This document shows positions 43,895-56,699 of a DNA stretch of 64,000 bases, piece by piece (position 1 is the stretch's first letter; each line of letters starts with the position of its first letter). Below the pieces are notes generated by a model. It had not been told where the DNA came from. It did no database searches and saw only the letters and a program-made list of their open reading frames with translations. The stretch lies in NCBI RefSeq assembly GCF_017591435.1, contig NC_059278.1, positions 4,324,644 to 4,388,643 of the forward strand. The letters run 5' to 3'. The position numbers and the translations under genes are program-made. The stretch comes from Portunus trituberculatus (taxonomy: Eukaryota; Arthropoda; Malacostraca; Decapoda; Portunidae).

Positions 43895-44179
43895 CACTGT
43901 TTGGTCTGCTGCAGTCTCTGACGAGACAGCCAGACGTTACCCTACGGAACGAGCTCAGAGCTCATTATTTCCGATCTTCGGATAGGCCTGAGACCAGGCA
44001 CACACCACAGACCGGGACAACAAGGTCACAACTCCTCGATTTATATCCCGTACCTACTCACTGCTAGGTGAACAGGGGCTACACGTGAAAGGAGACACAC
44101 CCAAATATCTCCACCCGGCCAGGGAATCGAACCCCGGTCCTCTGGCTTGTGAAGCCAGGGCTCTAACCACTGAGCTGCC

Positions 44180-44182
<3 letters not shown>
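43893..44182 (-). mobile_element. tRNA-Val-like SINE, copy 2
   Basis: On the minus strand the head has box A CAGCTCAGTGG (44177-44167), a stem CTGGC/GCCAG enclosing TTCACAA (anticodon CAC, Val), and box B GGTTCGATTCC (44133-44123). The body shares CCCCTGTTCACCTAGCAGT, GGTACGGGAT and GAGCTCTGAGCTCG with 16888-17170. Both flanks are GT on the plus strand, that is CA on the SINE sense strand, exactly as for copy 1. Confidence 0.88.
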
Positions 44183-44224
<42 letters not shown>

Positions 44225-44230
44225 TGTGTT
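44183..44230. repeat. (TG)n microsatellite at the SINE 5' end
   Basis: About 20 TG units followed by a TTTGTGTGTTT edge. Together with 43863-43892 it brackets the SINE. Confidence 0.94.
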
Positions 44231-44390
44231 TACTTGCTCTATATATTTGAACATCTTATCTGACTAATTGATTTATTGATTAATATAAAGGCGCTGCAAC
44301 ATATCCATCCTGAATATTATATGTTAATTAATTTAGCGTGACGTTGTTAGGAAAACGAGACGAGGAAGTGTGTTAAACGCCCCCCTACCA

Positions 44391-44424
<34 letters not shown>
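44391..44424. repeat. (CA)n microsatellite
   Basis: About 17 CA units ending 12 bp before the first codon of the J-domain pseudogene. Confidence 0.94.
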
Positions 44425-44426
<2 letters not shown>

Positions 44427-44435
44427 GGACTCGGA

Positions 44436-46111
<1,676 letters not shown>

Positions 46112-46238
46112 TAAATGCGTGCTTAGTCATAAGAAAGTTTCAGATAAATGTTTGAAAAAAGAAGGATAAGAAAAAGAAAAAAAACTAGAAGTAATTGTGA
46201 AAAGAAGATAAAAGAAGAAAAGACAGACTAAAACAGGC

Positions 46239-46365
46239 CCTCCTCCTCCTCCTCCTCCTCCTCCTCCTCCTCCTCCTCCTCCTCCTCCTCCTCCTCCTCC
46301 TCCTCCTCCTCCTCCTCCTCCTCCTCCTCCTCCTCCTCCTCCTCCTCCTCCTCCTCCTCCTCCTC
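46239..46365. repeat. (TCC)n microsatellite
   Basis: About 42 perfect TCC units that pass directly into a TAC array. Confidence 0.97.
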
Positions 46366-46446
<81 letters not shown>

Positions 46447-46461
46447 TTACTACTACTACTT

Positions 46462-46550
<89 letters not shown>

Positions 46551-46572
46551 TATACTACTTCTACTACTAGTG

Positions 46573-46621
<49 letters not shown>
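46366..46621. repeat. (TAC)n microsatellite with interruptions
   Basis: TAC units to 46546 broken by ATT and TTC variants (near 46446 and 46460), a short gap with TTCTATA, then a second block 46573-46621. With the TCC block the locus spans about 380 bp. Confidence 0.96.
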
Positions 46622-46736
46622 CTATCAACACTCCTACCACCGCAATCAATACTCCACGCAATAAGGAAATCAGTATCATTTAAGGTACAATCTATCATAC
46701 ATAATTTCTCCTCCATTATTACGAAATTTTCGGAAC

Positions 46737-46739
<3 letters not shown>

Positions 46740-46819
<80 letters not shown>
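46740..46819. repeat. (GA)n microsatellite
   Basis: A perfect GA array of about 39 units. Confidence 0.96.
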
Positions 46820-46820
<1 letters not shown>

Positions 46821-46914
46821 AAGCTTAAAAACCCTGTTCTGAAATTCCAATCGAGACTGAGAAAAATTGGTTTCCCGAGAGATAGGTAGAATCCGTCAGA
46901 TGAACGTCCGTGTC

Positions 46915-47480
46915 TTGCTGTGAGGAGGAAGGCTGAGCGGAGGGAGCATGGGAGAGGGGGAGAGGAGCGGCAGGAGAGAGAAGCAGAGGAGGAGGAGAGA
47001 CGGGCCAGTGATAGAAAAGGCAAGGGGGACAGGAGACAGGAGACGCCGTGTAGTATGGAAAAGAGGGATAATAAAAGTCGAGCTAACTATAGAAAGGGAG
47101 GAAGAGAAGCTGAAATGAGGTAAAAGGAGCAAGAAGAGATTCGAGGGAGAACAAATGAAGAAAAAGAGACGGAGGGAACTGTGGAATGCCATGCGTGTAT
47201 AGAGGAAAGGAGGAGGAGGATCGGAGGGCAGTAGAGAGGAGGAGAGGGAGTAAGTAGTGATATGAGGAAGCAGGGGACAGACTCTACAACGTATGGAAGG
47301 GAAGGGAGACGGGAGAGCAAATGAAGAAACAGAAACGAAGGGAAATGTGAAATGCCATGCGTGTGTAGAGGAAAGAAGGAGGAAGAGGAGGAGGATCAGA
47401 GGGCAGTAGACACGAGGAGGAAAGGGAGTAAGACGCTATATGAATAAGCAGGGGAGGGAAGGGAGAGGAATGATAATCTG
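46915..47480. repeat. Polypurine domain with a 168-bp tandem repeat
   Basis: Block 47151-47277 and block 47319-47456 share ATGAAGAAA.AG, AATGCCATGCGTGT, TAGAGGAAAG, GGAGGGCAGTAGA or AGAGGGCAGTAGA, and AAGCAGGGGA in the same order. The A/G-rich upstream part (46920-47123) has a 67-codon Arg/Glu-rich frame like the coiled coil at 44436-46111, so this may be further decayed material of that gene. Confidence 0.75.
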
Positions 47481-47677
47481 AGACACAAGAGGAGCTAGAG
47501 AAAGTGAATGTCATTATATCGGATCTGATGCTGCTCAGGAATATAATGTTCGAGGTATACATATTTCCTTTCTCTTTTCCTTTTTCTTTGTAAATCTTCA
47601 TTCTTAAAAGCTTGAAATGCGTTTATCTTCACCCTCATCTAATCCATTATTACTCTATGTTTGTCTGTGCCTGTATG

Positions 47678-47720
47678 TATGTATGTATGTGTGTGTATAT
47701 GTATGTATGTGTGCATGCAT
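47678..47720. repeat. TGTATG-rich imperfect repeat
   Basis: TGTATGTATG words form a short (ATGT)n array. Confidence 0.8.
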
Positions 47721-47766
47721 GTCTATATCTGTCTGTTATGTTTACTATTCCATTATTGACTGTGCC

Positions 47767-47768
<2 letters not shown>

Positions 47769-47832
<64 letters not shown>
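47769..47832. repeat. (TG)n microsatellite
   Basis: A perfect TG array of about 32 units, 13 bp from a GA array. Confidence 0.96.
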
Positions 47833-47833
<1 letters not shown>

Positions 47834-47839
47834 TGTGAT

Positions 47840-47951
<112 letters not shown>

Positions 47952-48136
47952 GGGAAAAAACACGGACACTTTGTTCAGAGTGTAACGCGGCCAAAACGAA
48001 TGGGTGTTTGGAGAGACGAGAGGCGATGATGTAAAACACATAAATCTAGATGCATGAATGTTGCAGGAAACACAAGCGGTGTTCTGCATGGTGCTGGTAG
48101 GAAAGACATACAGGGGAAATGGTGTCTGTATCGAGT

Positions 48137-48282
48137 AGCACCAGTAACTGCATTTTTACTACAATTTTTGGGTATGATTAGACGATGTTACTTGGGCACA
48201 GGAAAGGTCTATGGAGGTCAAAAGATTAATGCTTCGAGTCTTTACTGTTTTAATCTCCATGTAAGTTTCTGAAGCTGTATTC
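48137..48282 (+). mobile_element. piggyBac-like MITE (family A), 3'-truncated
   Basis: The block ACTGCATTTTTACTAC through GATTAGACGATGTTA, GGTCTATGGAGGTC, AAGATTAATGC and GTAAGTTTCTGAAGCTGTAT matches the interior of the other three copies in plus orientation. The left TTAA and inverted repeat are degraded. The last 60 bp, with the right inverted repeat, are missing. Confidence 0.75.
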
Positions 48283-48410
48283 AAAGGAGAGACAAAGTAT
48301 AAGATTCTTTTTTTTTTTCCAAGTTAAAGTAGATTTGTTGAAGTTTAAGGGACATACGGTGTTTTTAAGTAAGTTTTTAGTGCTGTTGCTGTTATTATTG
48401 TTGTTACTGC

Positions 48411-48416
48411 TACTGT

Positions 48417-48505
<89 letters not shown>

Positions 48506-48595
48506 TTTCTACTACTAACTGATATTCAAGAAAGATATACAGAATAAGACTTAGAGATACCAAAGCACTTATTGTTTCTGCTGCTGCTGCTGCTG

Positions 48596-48669
<74 letters not shown>

Positions 48670-48714
48670 TGACATTTAAGAAAGATACATAGACTTCGGG
48701 ATACCAAAATACTT
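48411..48714. repeat. Duplicated (TAC)n plus flank
   Basis: TAC arrays at 48415-48505 and 48596-48665 (the second led in by six GCT units) are each followed by a related flank: CTGATATTCAAGAAAGATA..GAGATACCAAAGCACTT (48518-48571) and CTGACATTTAAGAAAGATA..GGGATACCAAAATACTT (48668-48714). The array and about 50 bp of flank were duplicated together. Confidence 0.87.
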
Positions 48715-48923
48715 GAGTGACTGTGGCAAAACATTCAAGTCATTCCTTCTTTCGTCTTTTTGTGTCGCTGTCTTTACATGTCTCCTCTCCCTTCGTCGCT
48801 TCCTCCTCTCCTTCACCTCTGTCGTTCCCTTCCTGTCCTTTATCTGGGCGTCGACCTTTTTCACTACTGTCTTTCCCCGACTTTCATTACGTACCTTGTG
48901 ATTTCTCTATTTTCGGTCCTCGC

Positions 48924-48928
<5 letters not shown>

Positions 48929-49013
<85 letters not shown>
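48929..49013. repeat. Compound (GA)n-(CA)n array
   Basis: About 23 GA units (48929-48974) switch directly to about 19 CA units. Confidence 0.96.
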
Positions 49014-49014
<1 letters not shown>

Positions 49015-49159
49015 ACTTATTGAGATTGATAAATAAATAGATATAGACAAGTTAAGAGTTTATTTCCACACTAAGGCAGCCGTGCAATACAGGAAGAGTT
49101 GACGCTAACATTCTCTTCCAGGAACAGTCAGTCAACAAATCGGTAGGATGAGTGGACCG

Positions 49160-49162
<3 letters not shown>

Positions 49163-49249
<87 letters not shown>
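49163..49249. repeat. (CA)n microsatellite
   Basis: A perfect CA array of about 43 units. Confidence 0.97.
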
Positions 49250-49250
<1 letters not shown>

Positions 49251-50028
49251 CTAATCAATGTACAGCTTTCTATGGTACTCGTATATGAAGTAAATATTTT
49301 ATCCTAAGCAGTTTTCTTTTGGGTATAAATATTTTTCTTGATCATATTAGCAGTGAGTTGTGGAATATTAGGTGTTTTTTTTTTCTGTATACGACAAGGG
49401 CATTTATTTTCCCAGAGGTGAACTTATTTAATTCTGAACATTTAGGTATTTAAGCTTTATATGAAATAGGTAAATGTTTTTTTTTTTCTTTGCAACACAT
49501 GGTACATATTTATATATTAGAGAAACACACTAATCTCACAGAAGGACATACGTATAATTTCATCACATTTCCCTGGGGACATGTATGTTTTATGGACGGT
49601 ATGCAGATTTGGTGAAGAACGAGTCATGTTCATTTTACTATTTTTACTTTTACTGGTCCGATGAGCGCGACAATAAAGCATTCCCAGTCCGTCATGTGCA
49701 GGTGTGGAGTGCGTGGAGTGAGAGTGGGAGTTAGAGTGACGCCCGAGCCTTCCGCCGTGCGCTAATACAGGCAAACAGCGGAGTGTGCGGGTGGCGGTCA
49801 AGGTTATGCAGTTTTCAAGCCACGTGTGCCCGAAATAGATAGTAGTGGGAGTGGAATACATATATATGTGTACTAGTGCGCCGCTCCGTTATCCTGGGAA
49901 TGCGCCGAGTAACTCTGATATGTCTATTTCATTCAATTCCATTTATAACATTATTTTGTTCATCGCTGTTTATCTCTCTTGTGTTTCCCTTCATTACTCT
50001 TCTATATTGTATTATGTTATTGTACTAT
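49250..50028. other. Unique sequence, no gene recognised
   Basis: AT-rich to 49660, GC-richer at 49670-49900. The 114-codon minus frame (49517-49861) has no recognisable domain. Confidence 0.45.
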
Positions 50029-50266
<238 letters not shown>

Positions 50267-50269
50267 CCA

Positions 50270-51507
<1,238 letters not shown>

Positions 51508-51699
51508 TAGATTTTGCATATAGTCTCTTCTTATCTCTTATCGTTTATCTCATTAGGCGTTACGAGAAGCAATCTTTTTGAAAAATATTCCCTCCGGCAT
51601 TAATATTTCTTTCCCTTTTCTCCTATCATTGCTCCTTATCTTTGTTGTCTTTCTCCTCTTCCTTATCCACTTTTTTGAATTTTTCTCTCTCCTTCTTTG

Positions 51700-51738
51700 T
51701 TGTTGTAGTTGTTGTTATTGTTGCTGTTGTTGTTGTTA
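51700..51738. repeat. Imperfect (GTT)n
   Basis: GTT units with ATT and GCT interruptions. Confidence 0.88.
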
Positions 51739-51904
51739 AGAACATAAAAACATAAGGCAAGCCCCAAGAGCCCGCCGGACCTACACGCGGCAGTCCTCGT
51801 AAGAATATATCTAGTAACTATATCCATCTATCAGTCCCGTCCATGTATTCGTTTAATCTTGTTTTAGGCTCCCTATTGACTTGTTACTATTAACACACAC
51901 CCGT

Positions 51905-51905
<1 letters not shown>
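51738..51905 (+). mobile_element. Possible dispersed-repeat fragment
   Basis: It starts AAGAACATAAAAACATAAGG and continues CAAGCCCCAAGAGCCCGCC, GGACCTACACG and GGCAGTCC. From memory this resembles a sequence dispersed in decapod genomes. There is no second copy in the window to confirm it. It ends near a GA array. Confidence 0.4.

Positions 51906-51950
<45 letters not shown>
51906..51950. repeat. (GA)n microsatellite
   Basis: A perfect GA array of about 22 units. Confidence 0.95.
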
Positions 51951-52318
51951 AGGGAATTATGATGTAAATGAAAACGTCATCCTGCGCCTTAATTGACGTG
52001 TTAATTAATTGTCAGATTAATGGAACTTCAAAAATCAGGATGTGTTTAAAAATTCATCCTTTTTACTTCGGACTGAAAAATTGACTGTATGTGAGGTGAT
52101 TTCTTTGTATGTCTTATTTTTATTTTTTTTTTTTTCTAGGTAATCTTCAGTACCGTTGTTTTCCTCCACGCTGTTCGCCTGCTTCTACTCTTCGTCCATT
52201 ATTACTGCTTCTCCTGTGCCTCCTTTTCTTAATGTTCTTTTTTTTACCTTAATTGATTCATGAGTAGAAATAATTATATGAAGAAAAGTATATTGCTGCT
52301 GCTGATATTGCTTATTCT

Positions 52319-52345
52319 ACAACAACAACAACAACAACAACAACA

Positions 52346-52411
<66 letters not shown>

Positions 52412-52412
52412 G
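52319..52412. repeat. Compound (CAA)n-(CTA)n array
   Basis: About 9 CAA units switch to about 21 CTA units. The Gln-then-Leu open frame at 52260-52679 is a product of this and the neighbouring arrays. Confidence 0.95.
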
Positions 52413-52497
52413 CAGCCTTTCACTCTGACTTGTTTAGTTACAATACAGAGTTTGCGTATTCATTGTTTTCCATCATTGTTTAAAATATTGCCTACAC

Positions 52498-52499
<2 letters not shown>

Positions 52500-52556
<57 letters not shown>

Positions 52557-52589
52557 AGTGAGGGTGAGATATTCATGCATCTCCTTTCA

Positions 52590-52641
<52 letters not shown>
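52500..52641. repeat. (GA)n and (TC)n inverted pair
   Basis: GA at 52501-52552 and TC at 52592-52641 lie 40 bp apart. They are reverse complements and could form a stem of about 50 bp. Confidence 0.94.
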
Positions 52642-52644
<3 letters not shown>

Positions 52645-52716
52645 TGCACTCGAGCACGCACTATAATTGGAAACATTAATTAGAGAGAAACCAGATATCT
52701 TGTGATCCTTTTTAGT

Positions 52717-52749
52717 GTTTTGAGCCTATAGTGCCTGTAGGCTTGTTTA

Positions 52750-52752
<3 letters not shown>
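52717..52752 (-). mobile_element. tRNA-Arg-like SINE, 3' end fragment
   Basis: GCCTATAGTGCCTGTAGG and the following TTGTTTAAGG match the 3' end of the copies at 35894-36212 and 59928-60248, in the same minus orientation. The rest of the SINE is replaced by a GA array. Confidence 0.5.

Positions 52753-52827
<75 letters not shown>
52753..52827. repeat. (GA)n microsatellite
   Basis: A perfect GA array of about 37 units. Confidence 0.96.
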
Positions 52828-52829
<2 letters not shown>

Positions 52830-53188
52830 AACATACATAATATCCAGAAATGCCTGCAGGATGTGTGAATAGGGAAGCCGCACCATATTTTTGATAAGCT
52901 GAGAAGTTTACAGAGTGGAGAGAATAGTAAGGCCTCGAGGCGCAGCGGGGAGACAAGAGGACGGTGGAAAAACTTTGGACAGGACGTATGACGGCAAAAT
53001 ACGACAACATTAACCGAAACCTCTCGTCCTAAGAGGAAGTCTCGGAACAAACAGGGCTGAAAAGAATAATAATAATGGTGAACATACACTGAGAGACAAA
53101 AAGAAAATATATATGTGAAGGATTTCGAGGCTAGTTCTTGTTGTGTTTGCTTTTAATTAGTTTTTTTTTTGTTCAGTGTTAAGATGGA
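52830..53188. other. Unique sequence, no gene recognised
   Basis: No repeats or coding domain. The minus frame over it is extended only by the GA array. Confidence 0.45.
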
Positions 53189-53189
53189 T

Positions 53190-53403
53190 TTAACCCTTTG
53201 AGTACTACGACGTGTTTTCATGTTTATTTTGCTTAGTATTTGGTGATTTTATATAACTTCAGAAACTTATGTGCGGGATTAAAATAGTGAAGACTGTGGC
53301 CATTAATCTTCTGACCTCCATAGACCCTTCCTAATTTAAATGAAATGGTCTAATCGTACGCAAATTTCAAGGTAAAAATGTATCCTAATATTGAAAGGGT
53401 TAA
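53190..53403 (-). mobile_element. piggyBac-like TTAA MITE (family A), best copy
   Basis: TTAA at 53190-53193 and 53400-53403. Ends are CCCTTTGAGTACTACGACG and ATATTGAAAGGG, imperfect inverted repeats. The interior is the reverse complement of 4699-4914 (TGTGGCCATTAATCTTCTG, AATGGTCTAATCGTACGCAAATTTC). It is 214 bp including both TTAA copies and has no open frame. The CCCTTTG start after TTAA is the form commonly seen in piggyBac-like elements. Confidence 0.87.
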
Positions 53404-54565
53404 ACGCTTATTCTATCTTTATATTTCTTTAAATGGGTGAAGATATTACTGGAAAACTACTAAGGCAGCTGATAATGAAGAGTGTAATAGAAAAAAAAAG
53501 AGGAAACTGAATAGGTAAAGCAAACATGTATACTCTTGTTGATCCATAAAATAAATGTTTCAAAGTAGTTAGCACACGTATTGCTGCATCACCACCCCAG
53601 CCAGCCAGCCATGTCACAATTTGGGAGAAGAAAAAAAAATATATCAGACAGACGACAGAGAGAAAAATAAGGGTAGAAAATAGCGCTCGACTTTTCATCA
53701 CCGGCAAAAGGGAAGGAAAAAATATGAAAAAGGACCTCGCATTTATTTTTTCGCACACAACGACGGCGGCAAACACTCCAGGTGACGATAGGCTTTAATT
53801 ACCTCTCACCTGTGATTACGTCCCCTCTCCTCACCTGACGGAGGCTGAAGAGGCGGAGAAGAAAGGAGACGAGGACGAGAAGAAAGGCAGGGAGAAGATG
53901 AGGCAATGTTAAGAGGAGAATGAGTTGGAGGTGAGAAAGGAAAGAGGGACGCGAATGAAAGAAGAAAAAAAAAAGGGAAATTGAATGGATGAAGAAATGG
54001 AGGAAGAAAACAAGAGATGGAACGTAAATAATAGATGAAGTGGATGGAGACGGAGGAGTAGGAGGGCAAAGATCAGGAAAGAGCAGGAGAATGAGGAGAA
54101 GGAAGAATCATGATATAAAGGAAGAGAAAAGAAAAGATAAATGGAAGGAAGGAGGATGGGAAGAAAGAAGAAGTATGGGAATAAGAGATAAAATAATGCA
54201 AGTGATTGAACAAGAATGATAATGAAGATAAAGTGATGAAAAAAAATAGTTGTAAGATATTAAAGATGAGAAAAATGAAAAAGGAAGATAGTAGCCAAAG
54301 AAGAAAAAATAAAAGGTGAAGAGATATAGGAGAAAGAAATAAGGAAGATGTAATAATGGAATATGAGAAATGGGAAGGAAATAAGGGTAATAAGGGAAGA
54401 TTTATGAGAAGTATAATGAAGGTAGATGAGAAGAGAAGCAGGCGAAAATGAGGTAAATATGTAATATGTATACGTAGGGTGGAAGGAAAGATGAAGAACG
54501 CTGAAGCGAAAATGAAGCTTGATAACGAAAATGTTTACCATCAACAAGACTTTCCTTAGTGCTGC

Positions 54566-54570
<5 letters not shown>
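53404..54570. other. Purine-rich unique DNA, no gene recognised
   Basis: From 53830 to 54500 the plus strand is strongly A/G-biased with few pyrimidine runs. Ser/Phe/Ile-rich minus frames (168 codons at 54260-54766) reflect that bias. No domain was recognised. Confidence 0.5.

Positions 54571-54637
<67 letters not shown>
54571..54637. repeat. (CA)n microsatellite at the LINE 5' end
   Basis: A perfect CA array of about 33 units ending exactly where reverse-transcriptase coding sequence begins. Confidence 0.96.
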
Positions 54638-54638
<1 letters not shown>

Positions 54639-55476
54639 GTCAACAACACCAACCCAGACTTCTCAGCACTGCAGTCCACTCTAAACCAACTACAGACGTG
54701 GACGGAGGACAACAAAATGACCATCAACCACACCAAGACCGTGGTGATGCACATTTGTACCTCCACAGCAGCAGTTCCCCCTCCCCAGCTTTCTGTGGGC
54801 CCTCACTCCCTCCAGGTGGTCCGCAGCACCAAGCTTCTAGGTGTCTTGGTGGATGATCAGTTAACATGGAAGCAGCATGTTTCCAACATCATCAGGTCAG
54901 CCTCATATAAAATCTATTTACTGCGCCGACTCAGGTCCCTGGGAGCACCGGCAGATGAGCTGAGGGGAGTGTACCTCATCTTTATACTCCCTAAGCTCAT
55001 GTACGCCGCCCCAGCGTGGTCCTCCTCCTGAACCTCACACAACGACAACAGCTGGAGAGGGTTCAGAGGAGGGCGTTCAGGGTCATCCTTGGGCCTGCCT
55101 ACAGGTCCTACGAGGACGCCCTGACCTGCCTGAGTCTGCCGAGGCTGGCCACAAGACACCAGGAAGCCTTGGAAAAATTTGGGGAAGGACTGCTGCGTCA
55201 TCCACGTCTCCGCCACCTGCTACCACCCGACGTGCCTCCCCCTGCTCGCGCCACCCGACACCATAATCGCGTGGCGCCTTTGAGAGCACCGCGCACGGAT
55301 CGGTACCGGCTCAGCGCGGTGCCCACTATTGTGCGAGCTTTAAATAAATAAGTGAATTTCCAGGTTAAGTTTATCCATAGTTAGGTTAAGCATTTTTAGT
55401 TCATTGTGGTATTGTCCCCCCCTGTACATTTTCAGTGTATTTTTTACATTGCCTAATTAATAAACCGTTTATTATT

Positions 55477-55480
<4 letters not shown>
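54638..55480 (+). mobile_element. 5'-truncated non-LTR retrotransposon (LINE)
   Basis: An element of about 840 bp holds the C-terminal third of a reverse transcriptase and a 3' UTR of about 130 bp (ending AATTAATAAACCG, then TTTATTATTTA). It runs straight into a CA array at 55481. The 5' edge also abuts a CA array of the same polarity (54571-54637), so the copy sits inside a (CA)n tract. There is no A-tail. 5' truncation is normal for target-primed reverse transcription. Confidence 0.85.
54641..55351 (+). pseudogene. Reverse transcriptase C-terminus, frameshifted
   Basis: Frame 1 (to a TGA at about 55029) begins just after where the YADD catalytic box would be. It has the palm/thumb landmarks NKMTINHTKT (54711-54740) and KLLGVLVDDQLTWKQHV (54831-54881), then LRSLGAPADELRG and PKLMYAAPAWSS. 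Coding continues in another frame with QLERVQRRAFRVILGPAYRS, YEDALTCLSLPRLA (from 55109), HPRLRHLLPP and a TAA at about 55351. These blocks are typical of jockey/CR1-type LINE polymerases. The exact clade is not assigned. The frameshift near 55020-55030 and the missing catalytic part make it dead. Confidence 0.87.

Positions 55481-55535
<55 letters not shown>
55481..55535. repeat. (CA)n microsatellite at the LINE 3' end
   Basis: A perfect CA array of about 27 units starting at the end of the LINE 3' UTR. Confidence 0.96.
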
Positions 55536-55536
<1 letters not shown>

Positions 55537-55849
55537 CGTAAATTATACCAACCAAATAAGTTTATCACCAATAAAACATGATTTCTTTCCCAATATATTA
55601 TAAAAAAAGGAACATTAATGGAAGATAGAGACGAATTTCCATATTGAAAAGCCATTCCCGGAGATGTGCAGGAGAACTCGCCGGAAAATCGCATCAGACA
55701 AGCCGACTAATTTCCTCACCGAACGTGGCCAAGCTTTGCCAGACAACAACACCGTACTGGGCAACACGCTGCTGAGGCTGTCCCCGCACTGACCTGCCCG
55801 AGATGAAGGAATTAGTTTTTGTACTTCATTCAGGTGTACGAGTCAAGCA

Positions 55850-56192
55850 CCTCCACCATCACCATCTTTTTTACCACCACTGTTACTGCTACCACTACCA
55901 CCACCACGCTCACTACCTTTTTTATCGCTATTATTACTGCTACCACTTCCACCACCACCATCATTACCTATTTTATCGCTACTGTTACTGCTATCACTAC
56001 CACCACCACCATCACCATCTTTTATTACCACTACTACTATCACCACTTCTACCACCACTATTACTATTAACACTACCACCACAACTATCACCACCACTTC
56101 TACCACCACTATTACTATTACCACTACCACCACAACAATCACCACCACTTCTATCACCACTATTACTGTTACCACGTCTACCACCACTACAA
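55850..56192. repeat. Degenerate (CCA)n/(TAC)n with longer period
   Basis: CCA, TCA, CTA and TTA triplets throughout. A longer unit of about 60 bp is visible: TTTTATCGCTATTATTACTG and TTTTATCGCTACTGTTACTG (about 55920 and 55971), and ACCACTTCTACCACCACTAT twice (about 56042 and 56093). Tyr/His, Thr and Val runs are repeat products. Confidence 0.85.
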
Positions 56193-56458
56193 TTTCATAA
56201 GTGCGCTATCACTGCTGAAATAACACTACCACAACTAATTAAGATTACATCGGGGCGTGACAAGCTAAACACGTTTATTTTTGGACTCCTAGAGCAGAAA
56301 ATTAGACTTGCAAATTTTGTCTCCCGTTCCAAACCGAATTTATTATCCCGGGAAATAATTACTGAGCACGAGACTAACGCCACGCCGCCGCCACGCCAAC
56401 CCGAGCTAATTTATTACCTATAGAATTGCAGTAAGCACAGGTTCCGCGCGCCCGGAAA

Positions 56459-56489
56459 AACACACACACACACACACACACACACGGAT

Positions 56490-56526
<37 letters not shown>
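56459..56526. repeat. (CA)n and (GA)n short arrays
   Basis: About 14 CA units and 14 GA units separated by GGATAGAC. Confidence 0.93.
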
Positions 56527-56528
<2 letters not shown>

Positions 56529-56699
56529 AAGAACCCAGAAGGACCAATAAGACTGCAGTATAAGGCCGCTAAGAAGATAATCTCAAGCCACCCCTCAGCC
56601 CCTCAATGTCAGCCAGCACTAGTCCAAACCAAGAAGACAGCCAGTACAGAAGACCTATAGACCAGGAACCGATACGTGACACTTGGTTCACGCGAGAAT

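Noticed and set aside
55083..55289. 68-codon minus frame and 100-codon minus frame at 54914-55216
   Set aside because: Both are antisense shadows of the reverse transcriptase fragment.
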